Positions 24,844 through 36,581 of a stretch of DNA of 64,000 nucleotides are shown here, one piece after another. Under the pieces are notes generated by a model that saw only the letters and a list, made by a program, of their open reading frames with translations, searched no databases and was not told the origin of the DNA. Position 1 is the stretch's first letter, and each line of letters opens with the position of its first letter. Source of the DNA: Vanessa cardui (taxonomy: Eukaryota > Arthropoda > Insecta > Lepidoptera > Nymphalidae). A program made the translations under genes and the position numbers. The stretch covers positions 13,291,001 through 13,355,000 of the forward strand of contig NC_061139.1 of NCBI RefSeq assembly GCF_905220365.1. Reading direction: 5' to 3'.

Positions 24844-25614
24844 CATAATAAACTGTACATAAATGTTTATTGAAAAATACATTCGACAGGAAGACTTGAT
24901 TTAATATAAAAATACGAAGAAAAGGCGACGGGATCGGTATCCTGAAATCATTTCCATCGCGGCCGGATGGAGGCAGGAAGGCGATATTACGAAAAATAAA
25001 ACAGTAAGTACGTGTAATAAATACATTACTGGTTTAAGGGGAAGAGCTCAGTTATTCCCTTCGCAAACACACAACATGGAGTACGTAAACACTTAAAACC
25101 GCAATTTTCGACTACTAGATAACACATGTAAACGTGACTTATATTGTTAGGTTTTATGAGATCCTATAATGATATCAAAATACATATATTTTTATACATA
25201 ACACACTCAGTTATCAGCTGTAAGAGAGTTTTATTTGATATTTACTCGGAATGAGTTTTTTATTAGGATGTTTATGGTTTTTTTTTATTATGTTTTGTTT
25301 CTATAATTCTATTATTGTTTTCTACTTTCATTAATAAAATCGAAGTGTTATTGTGATGATGTTTCACACGGTGTACTGTCTATACTACTATTAAAAATAC
25401 TAAAATAACTGTCTGTGTATTATGCTTCTACGAATTTGCTATGAAAATTGATCAAATGAAGGATAAAGGCTACTTTTATATACTTAATATCTAAAGCAAC
25501 TATAACTAATTTTTTTATTAATTATTTTGTTAATTTACCGTTGATGTTTCTTTAATCAATCAATAATAAAACAAATAAGTACCCATAAATGTCCTGACAG
25601 TCGTGAAATTTAAT

Positions 25615-25665
25615 AATGTCCATGTAATTACACTGGCTCACTCACCACTTGGAGCGGAACCGAAA
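25615..25665 (+). repeat. Family B fragment
   Basis: AATTACACTGGCTCACTCAC then TTGGAGCGGAACCG, matching the middle of family B. Confidence 0.45.
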
Positions 25666-25819
25666 GGGATGTCACTCGCCCAGGCGGACTGGCACAGATC
25701 TTCGATATACATTAAATATAAGGCTTTATTACCAAAACCATTACTTAAAATTTACAACAATTATATATAACATATAATTAATAATATTTTATCAAGTAAA
25801 CTAATTTTCCTTTTATCGG

Positions 25820-26035
25820 AGGTGTTACGCCTTAAGTAGCTGCGCCAGCGCCCGGTAGCCGGTAGAGAACCGGTCCGATGCTTGACTTCACTTTTTATTC
25901 CTGTCCTTTTCTTTTTCTTCGTGTTCCCGCAGAATTAATTGCCTCGTTTTATCGTTTATCTCGTTCAGACTTAGGGCGGCGACACACTCGGTTAATTATT
26001 ACTCCGACTCGTTTCGCTTAATTATATTACAACAT
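25820..26035. promoter_or_regulatory. Candidate non-coding regulatory block
   Basis: Non-repetitive, GC-balanced sequence set in AT-rich DNA. It contains GCGCCAGCGCCCGG and three homeodomain-type cores: GAATTAATTGCC, GGTTAATTATTAC and CTTAATTATAT. There is no ORF, tRNA or repeat signature. The regulatory role is inference from composition and motif content only. Confidence 0.25.
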
Positions 26036-27091
26036 ATACGTACATACATATTTATTGAGTGTGAAATGTTTAGACAGTAATTAAAATATATAGTCGGACA
26101 TAGTTTTGTAGGAACACAAAATTAATTATTCAATAGATTTTATAAAGAGATATAACTTGGGTTTTATATTTATTAAAATTAAATAAACATAACATTCCGA
26201 GCTTCATTACGATACCTCCTGATATATGATTTTAATGATTTTTCCAATTGGATCTCTTCGACACTGCGTCAAAGTCCACACCTCCTCCATTACGTCATAT
26301 AATAATGCTGTAACAATAAGCATCCATGTATACAGAACCCGGTAGTTGTATATGAAACCTAAAACTGTGCTTGCAGTTTAACCAAACACGCCATCCCAAA
26401 TTAAGGGATAAAGGAAAGCAAGTGACGTTATATGCCTCCATCTTTATTTCATCTCAGCTTGTATTGTGCTTTTTCGTACAACCATCAATTTCAATTCAAA
26501 AGCGGATTGCTTAAATGTAGCAGTAGTACAGACGTACACATTTATTTATATACAGACGAATACATCATATAAGGTACAAAGTTTGAATATATAGTTATAT
26601 AATGTGTCTGTATGGCTAGATTTTACTTAAACAATCTGTGATCCATGCCTATGGCGGTGATTTAACATCAAGAGTCCGCCTGCATATATTGAAAATAAAT
26701 TATCAACTGAGTTTAGATAGTATTTACGAACACAAGTGCGTTTTTCTGTCCCATTTCCTTCCCTCAATATCAATAACTTAATAGCTAGCAACTTCCTTAG
26801 TCTTATTCCAAACCGCCACAAGTAATTGTGTTTCGGTAGCGCCAACGATTGTTTATCAATCTCTGTGTCCGACTGTACGCTCGAGGCATCTTCAACCAAA
26901 ATACAGCGAGATTCATCCATTAGCATTGAAAACAAATTAAATCGCTCTTTGTAATTCTCGTTAGCTTTCCATAAACGATCTCATTGTCAGTGAACAAGTT
27001 GATTTTTTTCTTAAAAGCTAAAGATAATTTCGTTTTCATCTTTATAAGGATTTCATCGAAACGTTCATACCTATATTATATTATGTTATTG

Positions 27092-27390
27092 TATGCAACA
27101 ACAGCCTGTAAATTCCCACTGCTGGGCTAAAGACCTCCTCTCCCTTTGAGGTGAAGGTTTAGAACATATTCCACCACGCGTTTCCAATGCGGATTGGTGG
27201 AATGCACATGTGGCAGAATTTCTATGAAATTTGTCACATTCAGGTTTCCTTACGATGTTTTCCTTCACCGCTGAGCACGAGATGAATTATAGAGACAAAT
27301 TAAGCACATGAAACAGCGGTGCTTGCCTGGGTTTGAACCCGCATTCATCGGTTAAGATGCACGCGTTCTAACCACTGGGCCATCTCGACT
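27092..27390 (-). mobile_element. tRNA-derived SINE (family 1), full length
   Basis: The minus strand starts GAGTCGAGATGGCCCAGTGG (A-box region), then GCGGGTTCAAACCC (B box), GAAGGAAAACATCGTAAGGA, GCATTGGAAACGCGTGGTGG and AGCCCAGCAGTGGGAATTTA, and ends CTGTTGTTGCATACAATAAC. The minus-strand 60-codon ORF at 27086-27268 is SINE-internal. Confidence 0.9.
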
Positions 27391-27442
27391 CATAATATAT
27401 AATATTATAACAATGGTATAAATGATATAAAAATGAAAAGAG

Positions 27443-27655
27443 AAATCTCTATCTATATTAATATTATAAATGTGAAAGTTACTCTGTCTGTCTGTGTGTC
27501 GCTCTTTCACGACCAAACCGTTGAACCGAATTTGATAAAATTTGATATGAAGCGAACTTAAACTCCAAAAATGGACATAGGCTACTTTTTTGCCTGACAC
27601 ATGACACCATAAAATTTGAGCGAAGTCGCGGGTACAAGCAGTAATATAAATACTT
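27443..27655 (+). repeat. Dispersed repeat family C
   Basis: AATATTATAAATGTGAAAGTT, ACTCTGTCTGTCTGTGTGTC, CGCTCTTTCACGACCAAACC, AACTTAAACTCCAA and GGACATAGGCTACTTT, ending near AGTCGCGGGTACAAGC. Two overlapping minus-strand ORFs are spurious. Confidence 0.65.
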
Positions 27656-28106
27656 GAATAGCGGCACTCGTGTTCAATAATAATCTTCGTAAATTAAATA
27701 AAGAAACATGTGATATATGTGTACATAGTAATGAAATTAATTTTTCCTTTTAATTTGTGAATGTTAAAATAAATCACTGACAGAGACGGATGGACGGACG
27801 ATGCGTTGATAAATCGCTTCCATATTTATATAAATATAATTTAACAGCAATCGTCGGCAATAAATCACATTTAGGGCTCGGATTCCGATATTTCAACATT
27901 TCTGTTGTATTTGCCTCGTGTTTACTTTTGATTAATGTTAATCTGTTAATCATAATTGTTATGTACTGAATTTTGTTCAAACTTAAAGTATATATGTTTT
28001 TGTACATAATTGCCATATCCGCATATATATTTATGATTTTAATTTTTTCGATTTTAAAGTTGATAATGGACTTATTGATGTTTGGCACTTGGGAACTGCC
28101 ATCCAC

Positions 28107-29952
28107 TTACTGATTTATCCCCAAACTATTCGTAATGCTGATCTTCCGTGTAAAAGAGTATGTCTATTTAATTACGTAATAGGGCATAATTTCTTAAATG
28201 TCATGATTTATGGGTGTAGGGCATATCAGCAATCTTGAATCGTGTTACAGAATTAGAAATCGGTTTTTGTGTTAGGCCAACATGGCTCAACTATGATGTT
28301 AAATAATATTAATCACGAAATATGAAGAGAATACTAGACATATTTCTATTTCTGAATTTAGTATCGTAATATTTTGCTATAGCTTTAACATAAAAAAGGT
28401 TCAGTCTGAAAAATCTCAAATGTAACACAGTCTCTTAAAGATGTATTTTATCTTGAAGCACTCAGAGTGTACAGGTCCGCGTCTGCATTCACTTCTTTCA
28501 TCCAGGTAATCTAGCTTTCGGGCGTCTGAATAACCTTTTCTGCCCCTTAGCAACATTAATAGACTTTTTTGTATGTTTCTCGCAGAGCGTGCGTCAGTGA
28601 AGGGCCGCGTTACACAAACCGCAAACTCTGGACAAACACATGTTATCTTTTGTTTATTCCGCGTCGGCTCACACGTGTAGACTTGGAAGTTATTCGTTTC
28701 AATGTTTTTAATTACACATACTAATATTTTCTTAAAGAAATGTTTCATTAAAATCGTGTTGATGCCAATAACAAGCAAGTATATTATGTTTCAATTCAGG
28801 CAGCTGAAGTGAGGTTGTAATGTTTGTTGACATAAGGAATGAGTACGGCAGATCCCGAAATTAATTGTCAATTTAATTTCGTTTTGTCTGTTTGTTATCG
28901 TAAGCATAAGTCATGAGAATGCCACTTAATATAAGTGGTAACGTTCTCCCATTAACAATGGTGCTGCCTCGAAAACAAAACCAACTTTCACCATTAATCC
29001 GCCGCCAAACCATGAGGTCAAAGATATTATACGCTAAAAGTGGATCAGGAGAAGTACAGAGATTATTTTTATTTTCTATCTTCTAAAATGTGCAAGTATA
29101 CGTAATAACTTTTATAATCAAAGTATCCCTTAATACAAGAGAAAGTAGCTACCTCGGTTATTCATATGACCTATTTGTAAGTTTACCTCATACAACTTGA
29201 TTTATTATATCGAATTCAATGCTCTGTATTTGCCAACGAAGGTAATAATGTATTCTATTATGATACTACTACCTCTCAACAGAAATTCGCTTTAACCAAT
29301 TTAAAAAATGAAATCTCTTTTCATACTTACATAAAAGCTATCCTCGTGTCAGCTAATTGGTGAAATCCGCCGAAATAATTGGACGCAGCGTTATCCACCC
29401 CAGGCTGTCGATTCAAGCACCTCAATAGCTTCGATTCTCGATTGGGAAAATGCTAATTTGGTCGCCAGTCTGTATAATCTGTGTGGTGGCGCTAGAAAGT
29501 AAAATGACGTGCAGTAATTGCTAAGATACGAATTAATCAGCAAAGTTTTTCGACGCTTTTTTCTCAAAATAAATTCGTGATCAGTTAATTAAACAAAACA
29601 GATTGACTGATTATTTGCGTTGAGTGAGAAAAATGTCTGAGCGTTTTAAGAAAATAATCTTATGAAAACAAAACTTTAAAAATAATTGTCAAATAAGTAC
29701 ATTTAAAATCTCTGTCACCAAAATTATCTCTGAGAAGTCTTTGTTTTTAGAGATAGCAGTGTTCGAGGATGTAGTATTTACTTCGTATATACGGAACCAG
29801 ATACGATAAGCGTCTCGTGAGCACACTGACAAATAGACACGTCGTCGTCCTTCAGACACTGGGAACGGAGCCATTACTTGTTTTTTTATCAACTTTGTCG
29901 AGGTGTGTTATCGTAGCAGTGATATTTTGTTTCAGTACAATAAACTTGTCAA
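28107..29952. other. No gene seen; non-coding DNA
   Basis: The longest ORF is 120 codons on the minus strand (28416-28778). Its translation has no recognisable domain, and no supporting splice structure or promoter is seen. The remainder is AT-rich with no recognised repeat. Confidence 0.45.
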
Positions 29953-29972
29953 TTCTCTTCAAATTTCTTTTC

Positions 29973-30013
29973 AAAAAAAAAGTCCAATGCTCTACCGATT
30001 GAGCTATCCGGGC
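29973..30013 (-). pseudogene. tRNA-Lys 5' half (truncated at the anticodon loop)
   Basis: The minus strand from 30013 reads GCCCGGATAGCTCAATCGG, then TAGAGCATTGGACTTTT, and stops in a T run. This equals the acceptor 5' strand, D arm (A box) and anticodon 5' strand of eukaryotic tRNA-Lys(UUU), ending at the anticodon. The variable region, T arm and 3' acceptor strand are absent, so it cannot be a functional tRNA. It lies directly against the head of a SINE on the opposite strand, and a single target-site duplication flanks both. Confidence 0.8.
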
Positions 30014-30179
30014 TCAAGAGTCGAGATGGCCCAGTGGTTAGAATGCGAGCATCTTAACTGATGATTGCGGGTTCAAACCCAGGTAAGCACCGCTTATTCA
30101 TGTGTTCCAAACCTTCTCCTCAAAAAGAGAGGAGGCTTTTAGCCCAGCAGTGGGAATTTACATTTTTTGTAGTTGTTGT
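30014..30179 (+). mobile_element. SINE family 1 with internal deletion, fused to tRNA-Lys half
   Basis: Head GAGTCGAGATGGCCCAGTGG, B box GCGGGTTCAAACCC, then a jump from CACCGCTTATTCATGTG straight to TTCCAAACCTTCTCC and AGCCCAGCAGTGGGAATTTA. About 130 bases of the usual body are missing. The 14-bp direct repeat TTCTCTTCAAATTT at 29953-29966 and 30180-30193 encloses both the SINE and the tRNA-Lys fragment. Confidence 0.85.
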
Positions 30180-30857
30180 TTCTCTTCAAATTTTTCAAAA
30201 AGCATATTTTTTGTTGCTGTAAAGTTTTTTTTAAACAAGAATATACGTAGTGGCATATATAAAAGTACTATATTAATTGCTACTGTGGTTTCCGTTCCTT
30301 GGCACAACTCCAGCGCCTACTGTTATAATCGAAGTTTTTACGACTATATGTTTTAAGTTTATCGGTTTTAAAACATATACATATATTAAAATACTTTGAA
30401 CTCTTAAACATAGCAAAAATAAAACTTGATATGTGTAATTAAATTTAATAAACAATTTAAAACAAATCCAAACACGTTTCAGTAAAAAATACATTTATCA
30501 GATAAAATCATCTATCCTTGTCAGACAGCTGAAAAAATATAACGTAAGACAGAGACAGCTATTTATTAAAGTCTCGTCTTCAATCATAAGATACTGTATG
30601 ACATCTGACTCCGAAATTCGTTTGACCAGTTTTAAATCACATAAAAAGAAAACAGTTGTGGTTCCGTGCCTCTCGACCTCTGCTCCTCTCCTGCTATCTC
30701 TGTATCAGATCATCTCGGGTCATCGCTGTCGAGTTTGACAGACGAGACAAGAATATATGTATAAGTGTAAATACATTATTGTAAATGATTTATTTCTACG
30801 AATAAATAACATAGTCTGGTGGTGAGATTATTATAATCTTGTTATATGATGCAAAAC

Positions 30858-31082
30858 TCAGGAGACGTCTGTGTACCAGCCAACCTTATGGTAAGTGGTC
30901 ACCACAGCCCATAGACACCGGTTGGACCCATAGACAAATTTAAGAGCTAAAATGTTATGTCCTTTGGCTGGCTCAAACACTCTTCAAACTGGAACACAAT
31001 TAAACTGAATATGGTGTTTGCCAGTCGAATTAATAACTTCAAAACCGAACTTGCATAAAGTCCTATCACCAGGTCATCCAAT
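30858..31082 (+). repeat. Family B copy
   Basis: CCAACCTTATGGTAAGTGGT, CACCACAGCCCATAGACACC, TGGCTGGCTCAAACACTCTTC, CTGGAACACAATTAAACTGA and TTGCATAAAGTCCTATCACC, all diverged but in family order. Confidence 0.5.
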
Positions 31083-31392
31083 ATGTGTCAAGTTTCATGG
31101 TAATTGGTCAAAACGTGTCTATTAATTTGAAACAAATTTGCCATCACTTTTATATTAATGGATGTAAATATTTCCCCGTGCTCGTAACCCAGTCGAGGCC
31201 TCTCGAGCAGAATGTACCTAATTAGAGATTTAGGGGTCGTTAAAAAAATCCTCCTTTTCCGCACCCTTAGCAACTCGAGCATCGTTCAGGTATTACTTGA
31301 ATATACAAATGTTAAGTTTTTTCAACTTACTTACTTATTATTTATTTAGAGAGGAACGAAATATTATGAATTTTGTAAGCTGAATTATTTCA

Positions 31393-31605
31393 TACTAGTT
31401 ATCGCCGGATTCGCCGGCGATTATAGCTGTTATTCAGGTGTCCCCTATATACCGTAGGGGGTTAGGCATACAAATAGTTATGTCCTTACTTGGAGTTCAA
31501 ACTTAGTACCAAATTTTATATGGGTCAGTGGTTTGGCCGTTAAAGGGCAACAGACAGATATACAGAATTACTTTCGCATTTATAATATTAGTCTAGATCA
31601 TAAAG
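31393..31605 (-). repeat. Family C-related repeat
   Basis: The minus strand begins TAATATTATAAATGCGAAAG then TAATTCTGTATATCTGTCTG, and runs to a CGCCGGCGAATCCGGCGAT head. Ends match family C; the centre is divergent. The CGCCGGATTCGCCGGCGA stretch is self-complementary. Confidence 0.45.
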
Positions 31606-32438
31606 TGTGATTCTATAAATAATTATTACATCATACTATGTAATATTTTACTCTAAAGTCAATTGAAGTCACATAATCTGTCAAACCTGTGAACTTGAAA
31701 CTTTGTAGTAGAGAATTGTGCAAGTCCGTCGGTATATTTTTTTTTGTTGCAGGAAAAGGAGAAGACTCATCTGTGTAAGTCTTCTGCTCGTGACTACCGC
31801 CGCGCATGGACGTCTGAAGAAAACATCTCATTAATTTATCACATATTAAATAGTCAATCAGTAACGCTTACTGTGGTTGTGTTCCAGTTCAAACTTACTT
31901 TGCACCAAATTTAATCCAATTCGGGTCGGCCAATGAAACTACAGTCACATGGGATATGAAATCTTTGATCCCAAGAAGCGTATTTATGATACAAGGAATG
32001 GTTAATATATCGTGGTCTATTTTCCAAATTCACTAATTTTGATTTTTAATAAAATAAAACGCAGAACACTTAACACGTGTTCGCATTATACAATATATAT
32101 GTTATACGTCACCTAAATGATTTATAGCATTGCATAGGTAATTCAACGTAGGTACAAAAACTAGTAACAAAGACATAATCATATTAGGTCATTAGGTACG
32201 GCGTGAGTCAGCCAGGTCTTGCATTGTCAAGATTTAGTTCAATGTTGCTTAGTCACAGCCGCGTTACCTATTTCCAGGTATAACAGACCCGCTGCCCGCG
32301 GCTTTACGTATGCGTGATGTTAAATTTCAATCATTTTTAATTCGTTTCAGGAAGGCAGCAAATGGGCAACTTATGCATTTTGCATGTGGCCTCTGTAGCC
32401 AACGACTTCTGACATTGGGACTGAATATGTATGTTCCT

Positions 32439-32756
32439 AGAGTCATGACTAGACTGAGATGGCACAGTGGTTAGAACGCGTGCATCTTAACCTATGATTG
32501 CGGATTCAAGCCCAGGCAAGCACCGCTGATTCATGTGCTTAATCTGTCTTTGTAATTCATCTCGTGCTCAGCAGTGAAGGAAAACATCGTGAGGAAACCT
32601 GCATATGACAAATTTTATAGAAATTCTGCCACATGTGCATTCCACCAACCCGCATTGGAACAGCGTAGTGGAATATGTTCCAAACCTTCTCCTCAAAGGG
32701 AGAAGAGGCCTTTAGCCCAGCAGTGGGAATTTACAGGCTGTTGTGTTTGTTTTGTT
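32439..32756 (+). mobile_element. tRNA-derived SINE (family 1), full length with target duplication
   Basis: The 14-bp direct repeat ATATGTATGTTCCT at 32425-32438 and 32757-32770 brackets the insertion. Inside: an extended head (AGAGTCATGACTAGACTGAG), A-box region GAGATGGCACAGTGGTTAGA, B box GCGGATTCAAGCCC, GAAGGAAAACATCGTGAGGA, CCGCATTGGAACAGCGTAGT, AGCCCAGCAGTGGGAATTTA and a GTTGTGTTTGTTTTGTT tail. The head has about 11 extra bases compared with other copies. The two overlapping 70-71 codon ORFs are SINE-internal. Confidence 0.92.
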
Positions 32757-33825
32757 ATATGTATGTTCCTTCTGCGTGTGCTCGTCTAATTTCTATCTTT
32801 CGTTACACAACATGTGGATTCTTAGGGATAGAATTATTTAGTATGGGTATTAATTTACATTCTTACGAATTGCCTTTTAATCGGTGAAATTTTGGTGTGT
32901 TTATGCTCTATATTAGTCCGAAGATAAGAGGTCAGTAGTTTTACACTCCCATAAAGAACCTATAGCTAGCAATGCGCCTCTTTACTCTATAATCGTGACT
33001 TCGAAGTATCATGAGGACGAAGGAATAGAGAATACAACTGTGTTGTGAACATCGTCTTTCTCTAAAATCATCAGCGCGGTGACTGGCTGACAGAGTTTGT
33101 CTGCCATAGCCTAAGTTTGATCAAAAAGGAATCATTATTGCATGTTATTGTGGCCATAAATCGTCTCATGATGCTTCATCTTTTTTCGCTTTACAAAGTC
33201 GATTTTTTCGCTAATCCATATGTGTTAAAAAAGAAACTTTCACATTGATAGTAATAATACAATACCCTTCGTATGACTTCCATCATGCCAACACATCGTT
33301 GGACAAAGCAATATGGTACCGGAAAAGATATACAAAGAACTATTCATATTTTTTATAGATTAGCATTGAATGTTTTATAAAATCGTTTCGTTAAAAAAAC
33401 AAATGTTTTTTATACCTAAAAATATGAATAAATTAATATTGAACAAGGCGTAGGTATGAGGCCGCGTCAATATTTATCATTATATATGTGTGTATACATA
33501 CATATATATTGACCTGTATTCAATGAGCGTCTTGTTTGTGGTTTGGGACTCACTCTATTTTAATTGCGACGCTTAAAACGGACACGTAATTAACTTTATT
33601 TTAATTAGTTTATTGATCTACTTTTTTATTCGTAGCTGTAAACAGGCAGATGTTCTAAATTATTGAAGAAAAAGATATATATACATCCTAAATACATGTT
33701 AAGCTTTTAGGAAATTGCATTGATATAGTGTTTAGTGTTCCTGAATATATTATTGTCTATATAGGTCAGTGGCTGGATAACACTTAATTTTTTTTATATC
33801 ATTTTATATATTTCCCTTTTTACAA

Positions 33826-33906
33826 CAAGATCTTATCCCAATTTAATTTGGGGTCGGCACAGCATGTCTTCTCCTTCCAATCTTCTGTCAAACGTCACCT
33901 CACGAG
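33826..33906 (+). repeat. Fragment of an interspersed repeat
   Basis: CAAGATCTTATCCCAATTTA, TTTGGGGTCGGCACAGCATG and TCTTCTCCTTCCAATCTTC is a segment I recognise as recurrent in lepidopteran genomes. Only this one copy is in the window and its class is unknown. Confidence 0.35.
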
Positions 33907-33919
33907 TTACTATAATATA

Positions 33920-34200
33920 CTAGCTGTGCCCGCCACCTAGTACGAGTTTGAATTTAACAAAAAAAAATTGTAGCCTAACTTATTCCTTATTATATCAATT
34001 ATCTGCCAGTGAAGGTCCCGTCAAAATCGGTATAGCCGTTCCAGAGATTATCCGGAACAAACAGACAGACAAAAAATTGTAAAAATTGTTATTTTGGTAT
34101 ATGTACCGTGTATACATACATACGTACATATGCACTGAGTAAAAAGTCATTTTAATATTACAAAGAGACACTCCAATTTTATTATGTGTATCGAAGATAA
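33920..34200 (+). repeat. Dispersed repeat family D
   Basis: ACTAGCTGTGCCCGCCACC, GTCAAAATCGGTATAGCCGT, CCGGAACAAACAGACAGAC, GTATATGTACCGTG and GACACTCCAATTTTATTATG match 15698-15970 in order. Confidence 0.6.
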
Positions 34201-34796
34201 TGTGATATTTTAATCGTGAAAAGTAATGTAAAAAATCGACAGGAAATAGTTAGTTGTCATCTTGTTATGTCAAACTTCGATAATATTCGCAAGCACCGCA
34301 AGATTGTAATTAATATATTCCGCCTGTACTATCGATGTCGACGGCCCGATATTATCGCCGAATTAATCATTTATTTCCTCTTTCATGTGTAAAATATATC
34401 TGAGATAATTCGAGTACTTGTTTTTTTTTTCATTATTACCAGTTACCACATGTAGACACATGATCCATTCCCATCACGAAACAATTAAATGTGACAGCTC
34501 GATTTATTCGCAAACATTAAGTCTGTTCAAACAATTATATCTTTTATCCTTAAGTGATTAAAGTTCCAAATTCTTTGCACTATAATTAAAGATATTTATT
34601 TGTAAAGAATATAGTACAAACGAATTTGCTCCTTATATCGTAATATTAAGACTGCTTATACTACCACTGATATAATACTGTTGTTTTAATTTAAGACCAC
34701 GTGTTGCATATATACATATATTATATTTCTTTTATTTAGTTTTACGAATTTTAAATAACACGGCTCTGTGAGTGATTACGTAAGAAACGCGATTGT

Positions 34797-34857
34797 AGCG
34801 ATCGTAACTCAGCGGTGAAAAGGTATCTTAAAGTCGCAGATTCGAATCAAACCAAAA
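34797..34857 (+). repeat. tRNA-like head of a possible SINE
   Basis: GTAACTCAGCGGTGAAAAGG (A-box-like) is followed about 25 bases later by GCAGATTCGAATC (B-box-like). No acceptor pairing for a real tRNA is seen and no body can be matched to families 1 or 2. Confidence 0.35.
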
Positions 34858-35269
34858 ACTTTTAGACAAATAATAGACCAGTTCATTACATAATTCAGTT
34901 TAGAGTTTGATTTTGATATGTTGAAAGGGAGAAATTCAAGATCCCTTTTTCTGCCGGGTTCATCCTGATCACGACTACTATAGTATCGGCGCAGTTGAGC
35001 GTTAGACGTTTATTTATGTTGTACACTTTGCAATGAAAACATTTTATGTTGAAACTTTTATTGCGAGTGTTAAAAGGCTGAAAGTATTTTCCGCTGGAAA
35101 CAGACAGCTTCTAGGGCTGCTGTTCATAAATATTCCGAAGAGAGTCGTGCTTTCGCTCAAACACATTCACACTTTTCGTCTAAAATGGCTTACAACAACG
35201 ATGTACTGCGAAATACGGTGTAGTGCTCTCTTGAGACAGCCCTTTACCCGCATACACAGGACAGTGTAG

Positions 35270-35440
35270 TCCTTTTAAAATCTCCAAAGGTTAAATTCGA
35301 GCCCTTGAAAGGGAGCTGAAATGCAGTTGTCGACACAAAGGCCCTCGAGTCGAGAGCTCGCTGCACCGAGATACGGGCCCTTGAAGGTCGAAAGTCTAGC
35401 CCACTCGGGCATTTTTGGATGACTACTTTATCCTGCTTTT
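35270..35440. other. GC-richer non-repetitive segment
   Basis: CGAGCCCTTGAAAGGGAGC and GGCCCTCGAGTCGAGAGCTC show local self-complementarity. GGGCCCTTGAAGGTCGAAAG follows. No coding potential is recognised. Confidence 0.3.
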
Positions 35441-35799
35441 GAGCCTAGATATTTCAAGGTGATTGATTTGCGAGTTCATTTCTTTCTTTTTAAATAGGAA
35501 TATTTGCTCCTTATCGAATATAACGAAAAGCTTTTGCTAGATTTCAATAAATTAGCATAAACTGAGGGTAATAGAAACTGTCACGTTGTCAAACGTGTGA
35601 AGAGGGCTCATAATATTTTTGCAACAGCTGATAGAGGGAGATGGAGAGAATCTGCTGATGACATAACCAGAACAAGCTCCTGTTTTGGCGTAATTTCAAC
35701 ACGACCAACTCTTATAAAAAAACATTAAATATAATGTTGAACAGAATTATTATTACCGGCTCATAAAACGGTAAAGTACGGTATAATTAAATTACAGAG

Positions 35800-36430
35800 T
35801 TAAACAAAAACCGGCAACATTAAACAGATAATTTGTTTGTATGAAAGCCGTGGAAAGTTACCGAATATAATTTGAGCTCTAATCGCAGCAGCGTGATGTA
35901 ACGTAATCGTTCCACGGAACACCTAATTGGCTTGCGAATAAATCTACCGTGACTGCGCCAGTCTTAGCTGACCCGCTGAAAATGTAAAATGCTCTCTCGC
36001 ACCACCTGTCTCCCGTCGACCAGCCCCCGCTCGCGGGTCAGGCTAAGCTTGCGATGCCGTACGTTGAACCGGCGAACTTGACATGCTCACAAGGCCACAC
36101 AGTGACGTAAATCATTCATTGTGACTGACAGTCCGGTTAATTGAAGCCGACAATAGTTAAGGGAGTGTCTTCCATCATGAAGTCCATTGTTTGATTATCC
36201 ATAGGCTAATGAACCGTGGAAATTGAAATCATTATGTGAATTCGTTGGCAGAGCCATTGTCTCGGCCTATCCATTGCCGGAATCGAATTAGATGGCGAGT
36301 TTCGATGGTATTGTTGCGACATGTACAGCTACCGTCGTAATTAATATTCGAAATGACAGGACGATCGTAGTTGTCCAATCGCTATCAGCAAATGAGAAAA
36401 GTTTTCGCTCTTTGGATATTCATCGTGAGC
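35800..36430. promoter_or_regulatory. Candidate conserved non-coding/regulatory block
   Basis: About 630 bases of complex, non-repetitive, GC-balanced sequence without a long ORF. It contains clusters such as CACCACCTGTCTCCCGTCG, CCCCCGCTCGCGGGTCAGG, GTGACGTAAATCATTCATTG, CGTCGTAATTAATATTCG and GGTTAATTGAAG. The mix of CRE/bZIP-like TGACGTAA, E-box CACCTG and TAATTA cores suggests a cis-regulatory element. This is inference from composition only. Confidence 0.3.
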
Positions 36431-36581
36431 AATAATGACTGGAAATATTGTGTATTTTGATTATTGTTTGAAAGGTTAATGAACTATTTGTAATCCAGCT
36501 AAGAAGAAGAACCCAAGACATTTCAGTTCAAAATAAAATATATTTTTAGAGATTGCTTTTTATTCAAAAATAATCATTGTT

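Noticed and set aside
24930..25010. GC-richer stretch before ACAGTAAGTACG as an exon
   Set aside because: A donor-like motif alone, without reading frame, acceptor or known protein similarity.
26627..26935. 102-codon minus-strand ORF as a gene
   Set aside because: Translation has no recognisable family; no flanking splice sites or regulatory context.
28416..28778. 120-codon minus-strand ORF as a gene
   Set aside because: No domain, signal peptide or conserved motif is recognisable, there is no promoter or splice support, and ORFs of this length occur by chance in a 64-kb six-frame scan.
30021..30090. SINE heads (A and B boxes) as tRNA genes
   Set aside because: They lack acceptor and anticodon stem pairing and continue into the repeated SINE body; the same applies to 13850, 15150, 27340, 32460 and 46090.
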